This document shows, piece after piece, positions 1-11,583 of a stretch of DNA of 64,000 nt. The number at the start of each line of letters is the position of its first letter. Within the stretch, counting starts at the first letter, position 1. The position numbers were made by a program, and so were the translations under genes. The notes below the pieces were generated by a model, which was not told where the DNA came from, searched no databases, and was given only the letters and a program-made list of their open reading frames with translations. Origin of the DNA: Solen grandis (taxonomy: Eukaryota; Mollusca; Bivalvia; Adapedonta; Solenidae); NCBI GenBank assembly GCA_021229015.1, contig CM037792.1, forward strand, positions 4,965,876-5,029,875. The letters are read 5' to 3'.

Positions 1-1112
1 AAACATTTTTTAAGGTACGAATTAAAAAAGAATCCAGGGTAAAATTTGTAAAAAAAATGTATTCCGTTCTATGAATGACAAACACAATGGGGATACAATT
101 GTGTGTTACAATGGGGACGCCAGTGAGTATAAGGCATAGAAAAAATGGGTCAAGACCCTATAAACACACCAAACCCTCTGTAGTGAAAAATATCCACAGC
201 CGTGCCCTAACAGAAATCCTAAACATTTATTTGATGAAATGAATACAGATTGACGCAATAAAAATTCTCAAAAAACCTTATTAGATGGTGTCAGTGTTCC
301 ACGCAACGAAAAACAAAATACATAAAATCAAAATTAAAAGACAGTTACAAACTAACTCTTGATGCTTTTTACGGACATCATTTACTGGTTGATCAGTTAG
401 ATACCTACTGGTATAGATCTGGTAGGTATAAAAACTACGCCTGTTCTTGAGGTAGTCATTGGGAATCCTGACACATTTGATGAGGTCAATAAACTTTAAC
501 AACTTAAAAATGTCAGTACTGAATTTTATTATGACACAACTTTCAACTTAGGTGATTTCTTTGTTTCAACGCTTGTTTTCTGCATGCCTGTTAAAGAGGA
601 CACCAAGCAATTTAACAAAAACTTTATAAAAATCGTCGACCTAAACCCTTGAAGATATTAGGAACTAAACTAGAACTGTGTCCAAAGGACACGGATGCCC
701 CCACTGTGCAGATGTGCTCGTAAACAAGAGCAGCTTCATTTAATGTCTACAAAATTCTGTTCTTATTATAGCGTTTCAGTTGAAATTTCCTCAATTATGT
801 ATTAATGATAAAAAAGTTACCTAACTCTTGAGGCATCATATTTGGTTTCTTTACAGATGGAATACAATATTAGTGTCTGAATAAAACAAAACTTTGAAAC
901 ACATGTCTGGTCTCCTAAAACTGCAGGAACACAATGCTGTGATCAGAGAAATATGTTGGGTATACAGTTACTTTTGGCTGTGGCAACTCATCTTTTACAT
1001 AGACAAGATCAATAATAGATCCACTTAAGTGTGTTGGTAATGTCACACACTGGCGATAATTAAGCAGAGATTCAGATAGTCTTCTGTACCAAACTGAATC
1101 AATTTAATTATT
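1..1112. other. AT-rich stretch, no gene recognised
   Basis: No open frame here resembles a known protein and I see no tRNA or repeat array. The only longer minus-strand frame (281-502, 73 codons) is hydrophobic and low-complexity and has no recognisable motif. I treat it as chance. Confidence 0.5.
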
Positions 1113-1897
1113 TATATGGTATATAGTGAACAAATCAACAAAGGGCCATAATTCTGTTAAATTTGGTCGCCGCAAAAAATTACTTCCTTTACTTCCATCT
1201 ACACATTAAGGTTATTCATCACTGGAAGTTTAAGCAAAATCTGCCATCTGGTTTAAGAGGAGTTGCTTTCACAAAATTTCTATATGGTATATAGTGAAAA
1301 AATCAACAAAGGGCCATAATTCTGTTAAATTTGGTCGCCACGAAAAATTCCTTCCTTTACTTCCATCTACACATTAAGGTTGTTCATCCCTGGAAGTTTA
1401 AGCAAAATCTGCCATCCGGTTGAAGAGGAGTTGCGTTCACAAAATTTCTATATGGTATATAGTGAAAAAATCAACAAAGGGCCATAATTCTGTTAAATTT
1501 GGTCGCCGCGAAAATTCCTTTCTTTACTACCATCTACACATTAAGGTTGTTCATCCCTGGAAGTTTAAGCAAAATCTGCCATCCGGTTGAAGAGGAGTTG
1601 CGTTCACAAAATTTCTATATGGTATATAGTGAACAAATCAACAAAGGGCCATAATTCTGTTAAATTTGGTCGCCGCGAAAATTCCTTTCTTTACTACCAT
1701 CTACACATTAAGGTTGTTCATCCCTGGAAGTTTAAGCAAAATCTGCCATCCGGTTTAAGAGGAGTTGCGTTCACAAGATTTCGGGACGTACGGACGGACT
1801 GACGGACTGATGGACTGACGGACTGATGGACTGACGGACTGATGGACGGACGGACAAGTGCAACGCTATATGCACCCCACTTTGTGGGGGCATAAAA
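1113..1897 (+). mobile_element. Non-autonomous element with four ~168-bp tandem units
   Basis: The phrase TATATGGTATATAGTGAA recurs at 1113, 1281, 1449 and 1616, giving a period of 167-168 bp. Each unit also carries AAAGGGCCATAATTCTGTT and a TTTAAGCAAAATCTGCCATC-like segment. The array ends near 1783 and runs into a short ACGGACTG-type minisatellite (about 1790-1850). It closes with a hairpin (GCACCCC, then GTGGGGGC) and CATAAAA at 1875-1897. A tandem core with a 3' hairpin and A-rich end fits bivalve pearl/Helentron-type non-autonomous elements. That family name is an inference. Confidence 0.7.
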
Positions 1898-2192
1898 ATT
1901 TACATAATGATGCTACAGTAGTGCCAGCTCCTGAATACGTGCGAGAAAGGCCATCCTTCAAAAACTAATCTAACTGCAAAAAAGAATCTCAATTTTAAAG
2001 TATCAATGCCCCAATCTTTGTCAAAAACACCAAACACACTAAATCTAGTAGGGAAAAAAAAGACGACTTTCGCAGGATAATGGTAAAACTAATCAACCAA
2101 AATTAGAAAATGACCTGTCAGATATCAAAGGAGAAGATAAATTAAGTTTACTTTTATCATCAATAAAAATACCAATAATCCCACATCTGTGT

Positions 2193-2378
2193 TTGAAAAG
2201 CAACAAAAAAAGCATAAATAAAAATGTAATGTCAATATACCTAGAAAAGGGTATTATATCTAAAATTATAGAAGAAAATGATTTTATTGTTCTTGAAAAC
2301 AGTCGATGTAAAGCAGATTTAAATGAATATGAAAATAATGAAGTAATTGGATTAGCAAAATTAATAACCGAAAACTAA
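2193..2378 (+). CDS. Hypothetical 61-residue frame, probably part of a decayed gene
   Basis: This is a Lys/Asn/Glu-rich frame starting MKSNKKSINKN. I do not recognise it. It lies about 110 bp upstream of a degenerate Ulp1-type protease on the same strand and shares the frame of that protease's His-containing segment. It could be the upstream part of the same dead gene. Alternatively it is a chance frame in A-rich DNA. Confidence 0.2.
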   Translation: MKSNKKSINKNVMSIYLEKGIISKIIEENDFIVLENSRCKADLNEYENNEVIGLAKLITEN

Positions 2379-2489
2379 ACTCGTTTCATATGGAAACTGA
2401 AAATATTTGGTAAAAAAATCCGCGGACTTCAGTTAACTGAATTAGTACCTTTTTTTAGTGATGCAGAGCAAAGATTGACTACAGAAAAA

Positions 2490-2776
2490 AATATGAAACC
2501 TGTATTGTCCCCAGCATGTCAAATTCATCATACTCAAAATGATCACTGAGTTTCTTCAATTTATCATAATAATAAAATATTTCTTTTAGACAGTTTAAAC
2601 AGACAGAAGGGATGATAAAAATATACCAAACAGACTTAAAATTCAACTTTCACAACTTATGGAAAAAATAAGACTTAATTTCTATAAACATACCCAATAT
2701 AATGAAACAAAACAATAGTATTGATTGTGGACTGTATGCTAAAGCACTATTACTATTATCCGGTGTTTTTGAATGA
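2490..2776 (+). pseudogene. Degenerate Ulp1/SENP-like (C48) cysteine protease, C-terminal part
   Basis: Reading forward from about 2490, the frame gives AC-QIHHTQNDH followed by a TGA where Trp is expected, so the usual HW step is broken at 2547. It goes on to a FLLDSLNR block holding the catalytic Asp. In a second frame at 2702-2776 it reads MKQNNSIDCGLY and ends in a stop codon, which gives the Gln and catalytic Cys of the triad. The order His, Asp, Gln, Cys and the N-S-x-D-C-G-L-Y context are characteristic of family C48. Such domains are common in animal transposons as well as in deSUMOylating enzymes. With a stop and a frameshift the copy cannot be active. The parent element is unknown. 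Confidence 0.6.
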
Positions 2777-3152
2777 TTCATTTATAATTTATTTATAATG
2801 TAGTTTTTATACATCAACACCTTTTACCTTCAAAATCTTTATTTTTTACTCAGTCAAATCATATTTAATAAGTAATCAATTTCGAATTAATATAATCATA
2901 CATTTTGATATATATATATATATTTTTAATTTATTTTAATTAATTAAAAAATATGATCTATAACAAATTTCTTTATTAAACTCTATACCACCCATTAAAT
3001 CCTTTACCTATATTACCAGCATTTTTTACACCTCGCTCCAGCATTTTCCTATACGTCTTTGTTATCAGCAAAGTCTGATCAGTGTTTTAGACCCCCCTGA
3101 CAACTACAGCAGGTGTAGTATTTGCATCGTCATCAAAGTGGAAGATAATATA
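2777..3152. other. AT-rich gap with a (TA)n tract
   Basis: No gene is seen. There is a short TA dinucleotide run near 2908-2922 and long A/T stretches around it. Confidence 0.5.
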
Positions 3153-3394
3153 TTAACCCTTTCCCTCATATAGACTCATTTTGACGCACTCATTAGGTAC
3201 CACATAAAGCCTGATCTGCAGAAAACCACAGTTAAACCTTACCAAATTTAATTACAAAATCCTCATTTCCAGACCACTGAGGAGCAGCGAACAGCATAAA
3301 ACCTGATCAGCCTGCGAGTTACTCGCAGGCTGATCAGGTTTTATGCTGTTCGCATAGGTCTTTTCATGGTTTCCTCTATGAGGGAAAGGGTTAA
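3153..3394. mobile_element. piggyBac-like MITE with TTAA target duplication
   Basis: The block is bounded by TTAA at 3153-3156 and 3391-3394. Just inside are inverted ends CCCTTTCCCTCATA and TATGAGGGAAAGGG. TTAA duplications with CCC...GGG ends are the signature of piggyBac transposons. No transposase is encoded, so this is a MITE. In its centre lies a perfect palindrome with 32-bp arms around one base (3288-3319 and 3321-3352), containing CTGATCAG. Related copies lie at 14418-14657 and 62402-62640. Confidence 0.75.
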
Positions 3395-3867
3395 TCATTA
3401 ATGTTTATCATTGTTGTTTAATTTTGTTTTTCATTTGTCCTTGTCAGTTTTGAATAATAAATGAAGTGTATTATGGTCTTACCGATATGAAAATTGTTAC
3501 AGATCCACTGTAGAGTGACGTGTGAAAAACAAATTAAGCATTCTGAATTCATAATCAATGATCAACCTACCCGCATAATTAATGAAAGTAATGAGCAGCA
3601 ATCTCCAGCATGTGTGTCCTTTAATCTTTATACCTTATTTTGGAGATGTACGTACAAGCTTTCTCAAATTCTGTCAATATATTCTTTTCTCAGAAACCTA
3701 TGCCACGCTGCTCGTTGCTGTTTTGCCTGAAGAATACCTTCAATTGTTTATAATCTGACTTTGTCAGAAAAATACATCTACAAATTGTCATATCTGTCTT
3801 AAGTCTGAAAATACTTCCAATTGACACTCTACCTACACAATTATCAATTGACCGTGGTCAACTGAAT
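3395..3867. other. Intergenic, nothing recognised
   Basis: One 78-codon plus-strand frame (3494-3730) is present, but it has no recognisable motif and no supporting context. Confidence 0.4.
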
Positions 3868-4690
3868 ATGGGCAAGATACATAATGCCTACACAACTTCC
3901 GAGATATTGCCTGATGTGAGGTATGCTGAGGCACATGGAAACTGTGCTGCTGGGCGAGTGATCAGTACAAATGGGTCTGTCATTTGGGAATGGCAGAAAA
4001 GGAAAGACCGTCTACAGAAAATGCTTAAGACAGAAAAGAATATCATCGAGTGGATAGAAGATTGATGGTCAGGGTTGATGTCACTGGTGTTGAGATATGG
4101 TTGAAGGCCTGGCTATTAGCAAAAGAAAGTAATACTAAATTTGCAGCCTCAGCAAAATTGAGCTGTGGATTCATGAGATGCCATATCTCACTCAGACAAC
4201 AAACCCACATCGTGCTGAATCTACCTGAGGATTATGATGAGAAGCTGTTAACTTTTCAGAAGTTCATAATCCAACAGAGGAAGCAGCACAAATTTGATAT
4301 ATCACAGACAGGAAATTCAGATCAGATGCCCCTGACTGTCAATCTGCCTTAGTCAACTACAGTGTAGCTGAAAGGGTCAAAGGATGTGAATATCTGTAGG
4401 ACTGGGAACAAGAAAAACAGATTCACCATTATGCTTGCATGCACGGCTGACGCTGGCAAGCTGCCCCTGTATACCATTTTCAAACGGAAGAGTCTGCCCA
4501 AGGGTTCTAAATGGCCAAAGAGGGTGATAGTCCACTGTCCAGAGAATGAATGGGTTGGATGAAGCCTCTCAATAGACTGGATCAAGACAGTGTGGAAGAA
4601 GTGTCCCATGGGTAGAGTCAACAAGGGTCTACTTGTCCTTGATGCAATCCGCTGCCACAAGATCGACCAAGTGAAGACAGTATTGTGAGA
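3868..4690 (+). pseudogene. pogo/Tigger-like DDE transposase, degraded
   Basis: The 5' part (3868-4065) reads as an N-terminal helix-turn-helix of the CENP-B/pogo type: RYAEAHGNCAAGR, then WEWQKRKDRLQ. The following frame starts at 4050 and runs on through four in-frame stops (about 4350, 4365, 4560 and 4686). It carries the LPEDYDEKLLTFQKFI segment, then a degenerate first catalytic block (GNSDQMPL, where MDETPL is usual). After that come TIMLACTADAGKLPLY and a second block, LVLDAIRCH. The third catalytic Asp block is absent. Stops, a frame change near 4050 and the missing 3' end make it non-functional. A hAT remnant follows directly downstream on the same strand. Confidence 0.75.
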
Positions 4691-4875
4691 AGACACCAAT
4701 TTGCACCTACTGATAATTCTGATACAAGAAGAACACTGCCTGATTGTTTGATTCATGGAAGCACTAGAACAAAACAACCAAAGTCATTAACAAGCAAAGA
4801 CAGAAAAGACCGGATTCTCAATCTCTTGTTTAAACATAAGAGGGGAACAGAGATAAAACTCATTCTGTTCATTGA

Positions 4876-5491
4876 ATGATTGAATGTATTCCATGGATAT
4901 GTCGAGGATTTCAGCCAAAGAAACCTCTCATTTACACCCTAGACAGCAGTATGTTTGATGAAACAACAGATTTACTTGTCTTCTTCATTAAGCCAGAGTT
5001 CATTCCAGATCATAGTGTAAGGAAGCTGGATATGACAGACAGGCATATCCACAAATCTGACAAGGAGATGAACAGGGCTAGAATAGACAAAACCTGCTGA
5101 AAAAATAAAACAATCTCATGCCAATGTTATGGTTGGACATAACCAGATGGCATGCATCCTTAAAGGAAAAAGCCTAAAAGCTGCCAAATGTATTTATGCC
5201 AGAAGAGAATGGTCAATGGAGGTTGACAGGTACAATGTACACAGGCAAGCTCACAGACTACCAGTTAGCTGAACTGCCAGACGTCCAAGACAAGACCAGA
5301 CTGGACCACTTCTGGCTGGCTATGGAAAAGAAGAAACTTCCAAAAGGAGAACTCAGATTCCATCACCTGGTTGCTGTAGCCTCTTCTCTGCTCAGTTGTC
5401 CCCACTCCAAAACTGAGGCAAAGAGGGCTTTTTCAATATTCCGCAAGATCCAGACAGACCAGCAAGGTAGTTTAGACAATGAGACTATATA
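4876..5491 (+). pseudogene. hAT transposase C-terminal region, split by Tigger-1
   Basis: The frame at 5196-5491 carries the hAT dimerisation domain: RLDHFWLAMEKKKLPKGE, then RFHHLVAVASSLLSCPHSK, AKRAFSIFRKIQTDQQ and LDNETI. The upstream frame 4876-5100 (FFIKPEFIPDHSVRKLD, HKSDKEM) looks like the middle part of the same hAT family, but lies in another frame with a stop between. At 5491/5492 the gene is cut by a Tigger element that duplicated TA. The last 14 codons and the stop are found at 11944-11988 on the far side. The hAT is therefore older than Tigger-1. Its N-terminal half was not identified. Confidence 0.75.
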
Positions 5492-5856
5492 CAGTCTAAC
5501 CTCTCCAAACGTCACCTCCCACGAACAACACCCTCTTTACAACGTCATTTTTATTTCCCCCGGTTGGGATTCTTTATATTTTAAACCTCTCAAGAACGTC
5601 ACCTCTTTAAAACACACAACGTACTAAAATCCCTTCCTACATCACTAATTACCTCCCGGGACCGACTCAAGGGACATAACCGACCGCTTGGTATTTCCTA
5701 ACCGTGCTAAAAATACACAAGTAATCCATGTGTTTTGAATCTAAAAATAACTGATACGCATTGGCTGGTTTCTTCGAGAGTCGTTGAGTACATACACATA
5801 AAGGTAAACGCGCGTGAACAGGGAACCAGCAAATTACACAAGAGAGAGACGGGTTT

Positions 5857-5978
5857 ACAGTCAACCCGTCCCCCAGTCAAATCGTCCCCCCGTCAAATCG
5901 TCCCTAAATTGGTCAAACCGTCCCCCAATTTTGGTCAAATCGTCCCCCAAGCCACCAAAAAAAGTCAAGTTGTCCCCC
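5857..5978. repeat. Six short direct repeats GTCAA(A/C)YCGTCCCC
   Basis: The motif GTCAA..CGTCCCC occurs six times with spacers of 2-14 bases, starting ACAGTCAACCCGTCCCC. It resembles the sub-terminal binding-site clusters of DNA transposons and may be the left end of an element nested in Tigger-1. I found no matching inverse copy at a right end. Confidence 0.5.
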
Positions 5979-6229
5979 TATTCAATTGAAAAAGAAAAAT
6001 TCAAAACTTATATAGTTGTGAGTTATGTTCATATGTTTATTAAAATTAAATTTATTTATTAAGAAAAGCTTATTGAAGGTAAGTTAATATTGGAATAAAT
6101 TACATAATATTAAAATCACGTATATCTCATAATCTTGCTTCTTGCTTGTTTGTATTTAGTATGTTTCAAATATTTTTTGTTTAATAAAAAAATTTAAAAA
6201 AAAACAATATGTGTTAGTTGTTGTTTATT

Positions 6230-6700
6230 TTATGCCTTGGTCTAGTGATAAAATATTTCTGTATAAGTTTTTTCCTAATTTCAGTATACATTGGACATTA
6301 TAAAATGATACTCATCTTCAAATTCATTTTTATCGCAAACGATACATATTCTTAGGTTTCTTTTTAATCTTTCTCTAGCATATCTTCCCGTTTCCACTCT
6401 TAAAAAGTGTGCTGAAATCCTGAGTTTTGTTAAAAATGTAAGAAAAATCAGATAATCTTGTGTAATTTTAGATTTTTGTATAATATCAGTTTACAATTAT
6501 TTTGAATACTTCTAGTCCATTTTTGGATAAAATTATCTGTAACTCTCCGCTTAAAGTCGGATAAAAAGTACCTTGATTTTCAATAGTATTTGGTTGATCC
6601 CATGCGTACATCAAACCATATTCATATGACAATTCCTTAACATTACTAGCCCAATTTTTACTACCTTTATTGCAGCCTTCAATAACCTTTTGATATATGT
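6230..6700 (-). pseudogene. LINE ORF2 C-terminal fragment
   Basis: On the minus strand two frames read as the post-reverse-transcriptase tail of a non-LTR retrotransposon. Upstream (about 6690-6480) come NWASNVKELSYEYGLMYAW and a VTDNFIQKWTRSIQNN segment. Downstream (about 6440-6240) come LRISAHFLRVETGRYARER and LRICIVCDKNEFEDEYHF. The Cys-x2-Cys with a following acidic EDE-x-H is the zinc-binding tail of many animal LINE ORF2 proteins. No reverse transcriptase core is present, so this is a 3' fragment. Confidence 0.65.
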
Positions 6701-7339
6701 TTTTGATAACGATATTTTCTGAGCTCTTGTCAATTCCGAAATTCTAAACTATGATATTTGATCGCAATACATTTTTTCTCTCTTAATTCTATTGAACGTG
6801 TACATAAATACATTGTTGCATTATAGAAGAAACATATGAATATGACCTGCTATATAGATTTTAATAAAATTAATAAATAATAAGTCCAAATAATTCTCAA
6901 AATCTAACTGATTTTTTTACATTTCACGGTACTATTATACATACCCTAGCGTTTTAAAATTCAATTAACGTAATGAAAGCAACAAATCTTTCAGTTATGA
7001 TCAAATTAACTATTTATTGTACAAAAGCTTGTCGAACAAGAGCAAATTTAATACTTATGAATGTTAATTAAATTAATCAAAGTATATATATGAGAAATAT
7101 AAATATAAACTTTTTTTTTGTTCTTTCATTTCATTCTCACTATATACAGTCTCCATTAATTAGTTTATTACACTTTATGGGAAGTGATTATGTGAGAAGT
7201 GATTACGTCTGTTTATAAGGACTGTGTGTAAGGTTATAAACAATAAAATCCTACAATAAAAATATTAATTGCACTGCAACATATCTCTGTATTGTATTAT
7301 ATACATGCGATCATCTTTTATCAATCAAACTTATTTCAG
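6701..7339. other. AT-rich stretch between LINE fragment and MULE exon
   Basis: No gene is recognised. The 5' exon(s) of the MULE gene should lie somewhere here or be lost, because the first visible exon starts at a phase-0 acceptor (TTATTTCAG, 7331-7339). Confidence 0.4.
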
Positions 7340-7924
7340 GTGAAGGATATTGCTGCCAAGGATGTTCACACGTCTGCCCTGACTATCGTGTACCGAGTGA
7401 AGACTGACATCATGACCGATTCCGACCCTGTGGATGTCTTCAACGAGGAATACGTCGCTCGCCGTGCCAACAGACTCAGACAAGACCTGCGCCCAGATGA
7501 GCCAAAAGACATGGAATTTGTTGTAAGTAAAGTGCATTATGTTAATATACCATATATTATTATGTGAACTAAATCTATATTGTCATTTGTTGATTAAATG
7601 TAATGTGTGAATTATGTAAAATCTCTTATATTCAGTTTTAACGTAGACATTACAATCTAATAATCTAATATTTCGATATTTTTTCAGCTGGATACTAATG
7701 CCATGCTGGAGAACTTCCTGAGAGATGACATTGAAGTAGGTGGAAGACGTCATGTGGTCCTTGCATCTGACAGTCAACTAGACGTGTTGGGCAGAGCATC
7801 AAGGTGGTACGTGGATGGGACGTTTAAGGTAATCCTCGCAAAAATACATTGTACCTCATAATTAATAGTTTTCATTACAGCATAAAAATCTTATTAAATA
7901 TTTATTTCCTGCTATAAATTATAA

Positions 7925-7956
<32 letters not shown>

Positions 7957-9220
7957 GTTATTCATAACAATAAAACAAGATAACAATAAAACAGAGTTGA
8001 TCACATTAAATGCTTTTTAAACCTTTATATATATATACATTATATATATCTTTTTTTCAGTGCATGAGGCTACCCTTTGTGATGCTGCTCACCATCCACG
8101 CCTTCGTCAGGAGGGGAGACTGCAGCAAGCAGATGCCGTTGGTGTTTGCGCTAATGACCGGAAGGAAGACATCGGACTATGTTGCTGTCTTCCGTAGTGT
8201 TCAACGGATGCTGCCTGTCTGCAATCTGAAGGGTTTCGTCATCGACTACGAAAAGGCACTGTGGAAGGCAACGCGACATGTGTTTGGGACATCAATATCC
8301 GAGGATGTGGTTTCCTTGGGGGCAGGCAGTGTGGAAACACATTCAGTCATTTGGGTTGGCGACTCAGTATCATGAAGACCGAGGTACCAGGGCCTTTCTA
8401 CGGAAACTCCTCAGTCTACCATTCATCCCGTGGGAGCACGTCCGTGAGACATTCAATGCCATGAGGGAGTTCAACCAGAGTGATGCCATCGAACCCCTGA
8501 TGGCATACATCCATCGGCACTGGATGAACTCTTCCGTCTGGTCAACCGAAGAGTGGAACGTGTACGGGCAGTCCGTTCGGACTAACAACGACGTAGAGGG
8601 TATGTAATTTAATTAAAAGAAAAATATGCAATAAATTTAATTAAAATATAAAACAGAATCATAAATTCGCATTCGTCCATTACTGTTAATGCCAGTTTAG
8701 CATTAAGGTATTTTAATTATTTGTCATGCGTATACATGTACAATTCATAAAATTATTTGTTTCAGGATGGCACAGACGCTTGAACAACCTGACCGGCCAG
8801 TCACCATCCTTCTACGTCTTAGTTCGGATCCTGCACCAGGAGGCCCGGGACGTCAATGACCAGGTATATCTGGTGGGAGAAATGAGCCTGCGACGAATCC
8901 AGCGATCAAGACACAGGGAGACCCAGGCCAAGCTGTTTGCAGCATGGGACAGGTAATTATCAATGATGACATCATAATACAATTTTAATATATTCTAAAT
9001 TATAATAAGTGCGTTGTAACAAAAAAAAATTACTGGTAAATATTTAAAATCACTCTTATTCAATATTTCGGCACAAGTTTGCCTTCTTTAAGAAAAAACA
9101 TAAATACTAGTCGCTATATATATATATATAACTTGCAGATATCCATTTAAGTCAATTTATTGGTATTTTCATTTGTTCTTAATCCTTTCATTTTCTGTTA
9201 ACAGTTACGGAGACGGTTAA
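7340..9220 (+). pseudogene. MULE transposase gene, five exons visible, frameshifted
   Basis: Exons with GT-AG borders are 7340-7522, 7688-7828, 8061-8599 and 8765 to about 8952, plus a short last exon from 9205 to the TAA at 9218-9220. Key text: exon 2 ends RASRWYVDGTFK; exon 3 begins CMRLPFVMLLTIHAF and includes MPLVFALMTGRKTSDYV, then WGQAVWKHIQ and NNDVEG; exon 4 begins WHRRLNN. The pattern DGTFK..P, then D/E blocks and WHRR is that of the MULE (Mutator-like) transposase domain. Exon 3 needs two frame changes (near 8286 and 8320), consistent with two lost bases, so the copy is broken or mis-assembled there. The 5' exon is missing. A (GAT)n tract (about 7924-7955) lies in intron 2. The gene sits inside Tigger-1. 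Confidence 0.7.
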
Positions 9221-9604
9221 CTGGTCTGCTAAAGAAAGTATCAGTCATCTACCGCCATCGAACAGTTGTGGACACCGACCAGTGAAGCGTCAATTGTCAG
9301 TTGCAGAAGATGTTTGCACTTTATGTACTAGTTGATTCGTTGTAAAACATAATGTGCGGAGGCCAGAACGAAAAATATAACCGGAGCGGATCTCAGTAGA
9401 GATTACTCGCCGGCCGTTCATGACTGAAGTTGCGAAAAATTAAATCTGCTAATTAGTGAAGGTGTACAATGTATGCAAAGGGTTCCGTTTTCAGTTTGAA
9501 ATCATAATTTTGATGCCGTTAATGAGTAAATGTAATTAAGAACTGATGTAGCATTTATACTAAATTTCTCCAGTTAATGTTACAGTTGAAAATTCGACTT
9601 CGTA

Positions 9605-11447
9605 ATGGCTACTACGAAACGGAAAAAGATATTTTTGACTCTAGAACAGCGTGAAAATGCTATTAAATTACTCGAATCTGGAAAAACTGCCCAGGCAGTT
9701 GCTGATCAGTTTGGTTGTGGGAGAACCCAAATTCAGGTAATTAAACTGCCTTTGAAAACTTGGAATAAAAAAATAAAATAAACGAATCTGTTTTGGATAC
9801 TAGTACTGTTACCATAATACTGAGACAAATGTCACAAAGTCTCACGGAAGATTGTTTGCATTGCATTCGAAACAAAGTCAGAATGAAAATGAATTGTCCC
9901 AAATTGATAACATTTTATAAATTTATTATCAAATGATCAGCCTTTTTTTTTATAATGTTCTAATATCTTTTCTTGTTTATTTTCAGGACTGCAAAAAGAG
10001 GAAACTTGAACTTCTCCAGGAGTATGAGCATTCCAATCCGGATAGGAAACGCCAGAAGGTTACCATATCTTCCAACGAAAACCTGGATGAACTTCTCGTT
10101 AAATGGATAAATGACGCAAATTCTAGGAAAATAAGTGTGACAGGACCTCTGATTCAGGAACGTGCCCGAAAATTTGCCAGTGAAATTGGATTAACAGAAT
10201 TTAAGGGATCTAATGGCTGGTTAGAGAAATTCCTCAAACGACGGAATATTGTGTTTAAAATAATGTGTGGGGAAAGGGGTGATGTTAACACAAGTGTTTT
10301 GACAGATTGGAAGGATAAACTGCCAAATATATGTGACGGATATGAGCCAAGAGATATTTTCAATATGGACGAGACGGGCTTATTTTTTAAGTCGGGGAAG
10401 AGATCAACATTTACAGAGTCTGGCACAGAGTGTGTTGGAGGTAAATGTGCAAAGGACTGGATTACAGTTGCATTGTGTGCTAGTATGACAGGGGAAAAAC
10501 TTAGGCCACTAGTTATAGGGAAGTCTGGTAAACCTAGGTGTTTTAGTCGTGTCAGTGTTGATTCACTTCCAGTGACATACAATCATAACATGAAATCATG
10601 GATGAACAGTCGTCTGTTTGAGGATTGGGTGAAGGGGGTGGATAGGAAAATGCGTCAACAGCAACGTAAGATCATCTTGTTTGTGGACAATGCACCGTCA
10701 CACCCTTCTCTGTCACTTAAAAATGTGAAACTTGTGTTCCTTCCTCCAAATACAACATCTGTTGTGCAGCCCATGGATCAGGGCATTATTCAGTCGCTGA
10801 AATTGAAATTCTTCAAGCTACAAAGTCAACACATCATTGCTTTGATGGAAGATTCACCATTGAGTGGTACAGAACTTCTGAAGTCCATTACAGTTCTGGA
10901 TGCAATCTTTTGGATTAATAGAGCTTGGAAAGACGTTGATGTGTCGACAATTGTTAAATGCTTTGACAAATGTGGATTTGACAAGGTTCGCAAAGTAGTG
11001 CAATGTAGTAGTGATGCTGAGACTGATGATGATGATGATGACAACATTCCTCTGTCAGTGTTGGCACGTGCTGAATCCATCTATGGGACATCAGTGAACA
11101 ATCTCATCAGTGAGGAAGTTCCAACATGTGACTATGAAACTGTTGACTGGAACAAACCTGCCTGTGAACTACTGAGTGCTGATGCTGAGAATGCTGGAGA
11201 TGATGAGGATAGTGACTGTGAACATGAGTCAGAGGACAGTAGGGAGAAACTGTGTTCATTAAGTGAAGCTCTTGACTTTGTAGCTAAAATGAAAGGATTG
11301 GCTAGCAGTAAAGGGCATGCACAGTTAATGAACTCGTTAATGGATGTTGAGTCTGTGATTATAGAAATGACAATTCAGGGCATGTCGGCACAAAGTAAAA
11401 TAAGTGACCTTTTCAAGGGTGTAGTGTATAAAATGAATATGATATGA
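9605..11447 (+). CDS. Tigger/pogo-type DDE transposase, apparently intact (2 exons)
   Basis: Exon 1 is 9605-9736 (44 codons, starting MATTKRKKIFLTLEQREN), an N-terminal helix-turn-helix ending GRTQIQ. An intron 9737-9986 (GTAATT...TTTCAG) follows in phase 0. Exon 2, 9987-11447, starts DCKKRKLELLQEYE. Together they give 530 residues without a stop. The second DNA-binding domain is visible as SVTGPLIQERARKFASEIG and WLEKFLKRRN. The catalytic triad is FNMDETGLF, FVDNAPSHP and QPMDQGI, with 29 residues between the second and third Asp, as in Tigger (DD29D). An acidic tail and a C-terminal helix follow. This start is favoured because it supplies the missing DNA-binding N-terminus. A start at 9933 would begin inside the intron. 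The protein cuts and joins TA-flanked elements in the nucleus. Confidence 0.8.
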
Positions 11448-11583
11448 CTCAAATCTTGAAATCAGATTTTGAAAAAAATGTCCTCACAGAAATTATGAAC
11501 CAAATTACATGACTTTGTGTACTAATTTTTTTTTCCTGCAAATTATATTTAAATGTAATAAAAACAGATATACAGTATTTGTG

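Noticed and set aside
1113..1783. Regular direct repeats as a possible CRISPR array
   Set aside because: Units are contiguous 168-bp repeats without unique spacers, in a clearly eukaryotic, transposon-rich context.
3494..3730. 78-codon plus-strand ORF
   Set aside because: No recognisable motif, no context, no splice evidence.
10154..11080. Minus-strand ORFs opposite the Tigger-1 transposase
   Set aside because: Shadows of the real plus-strand gene.
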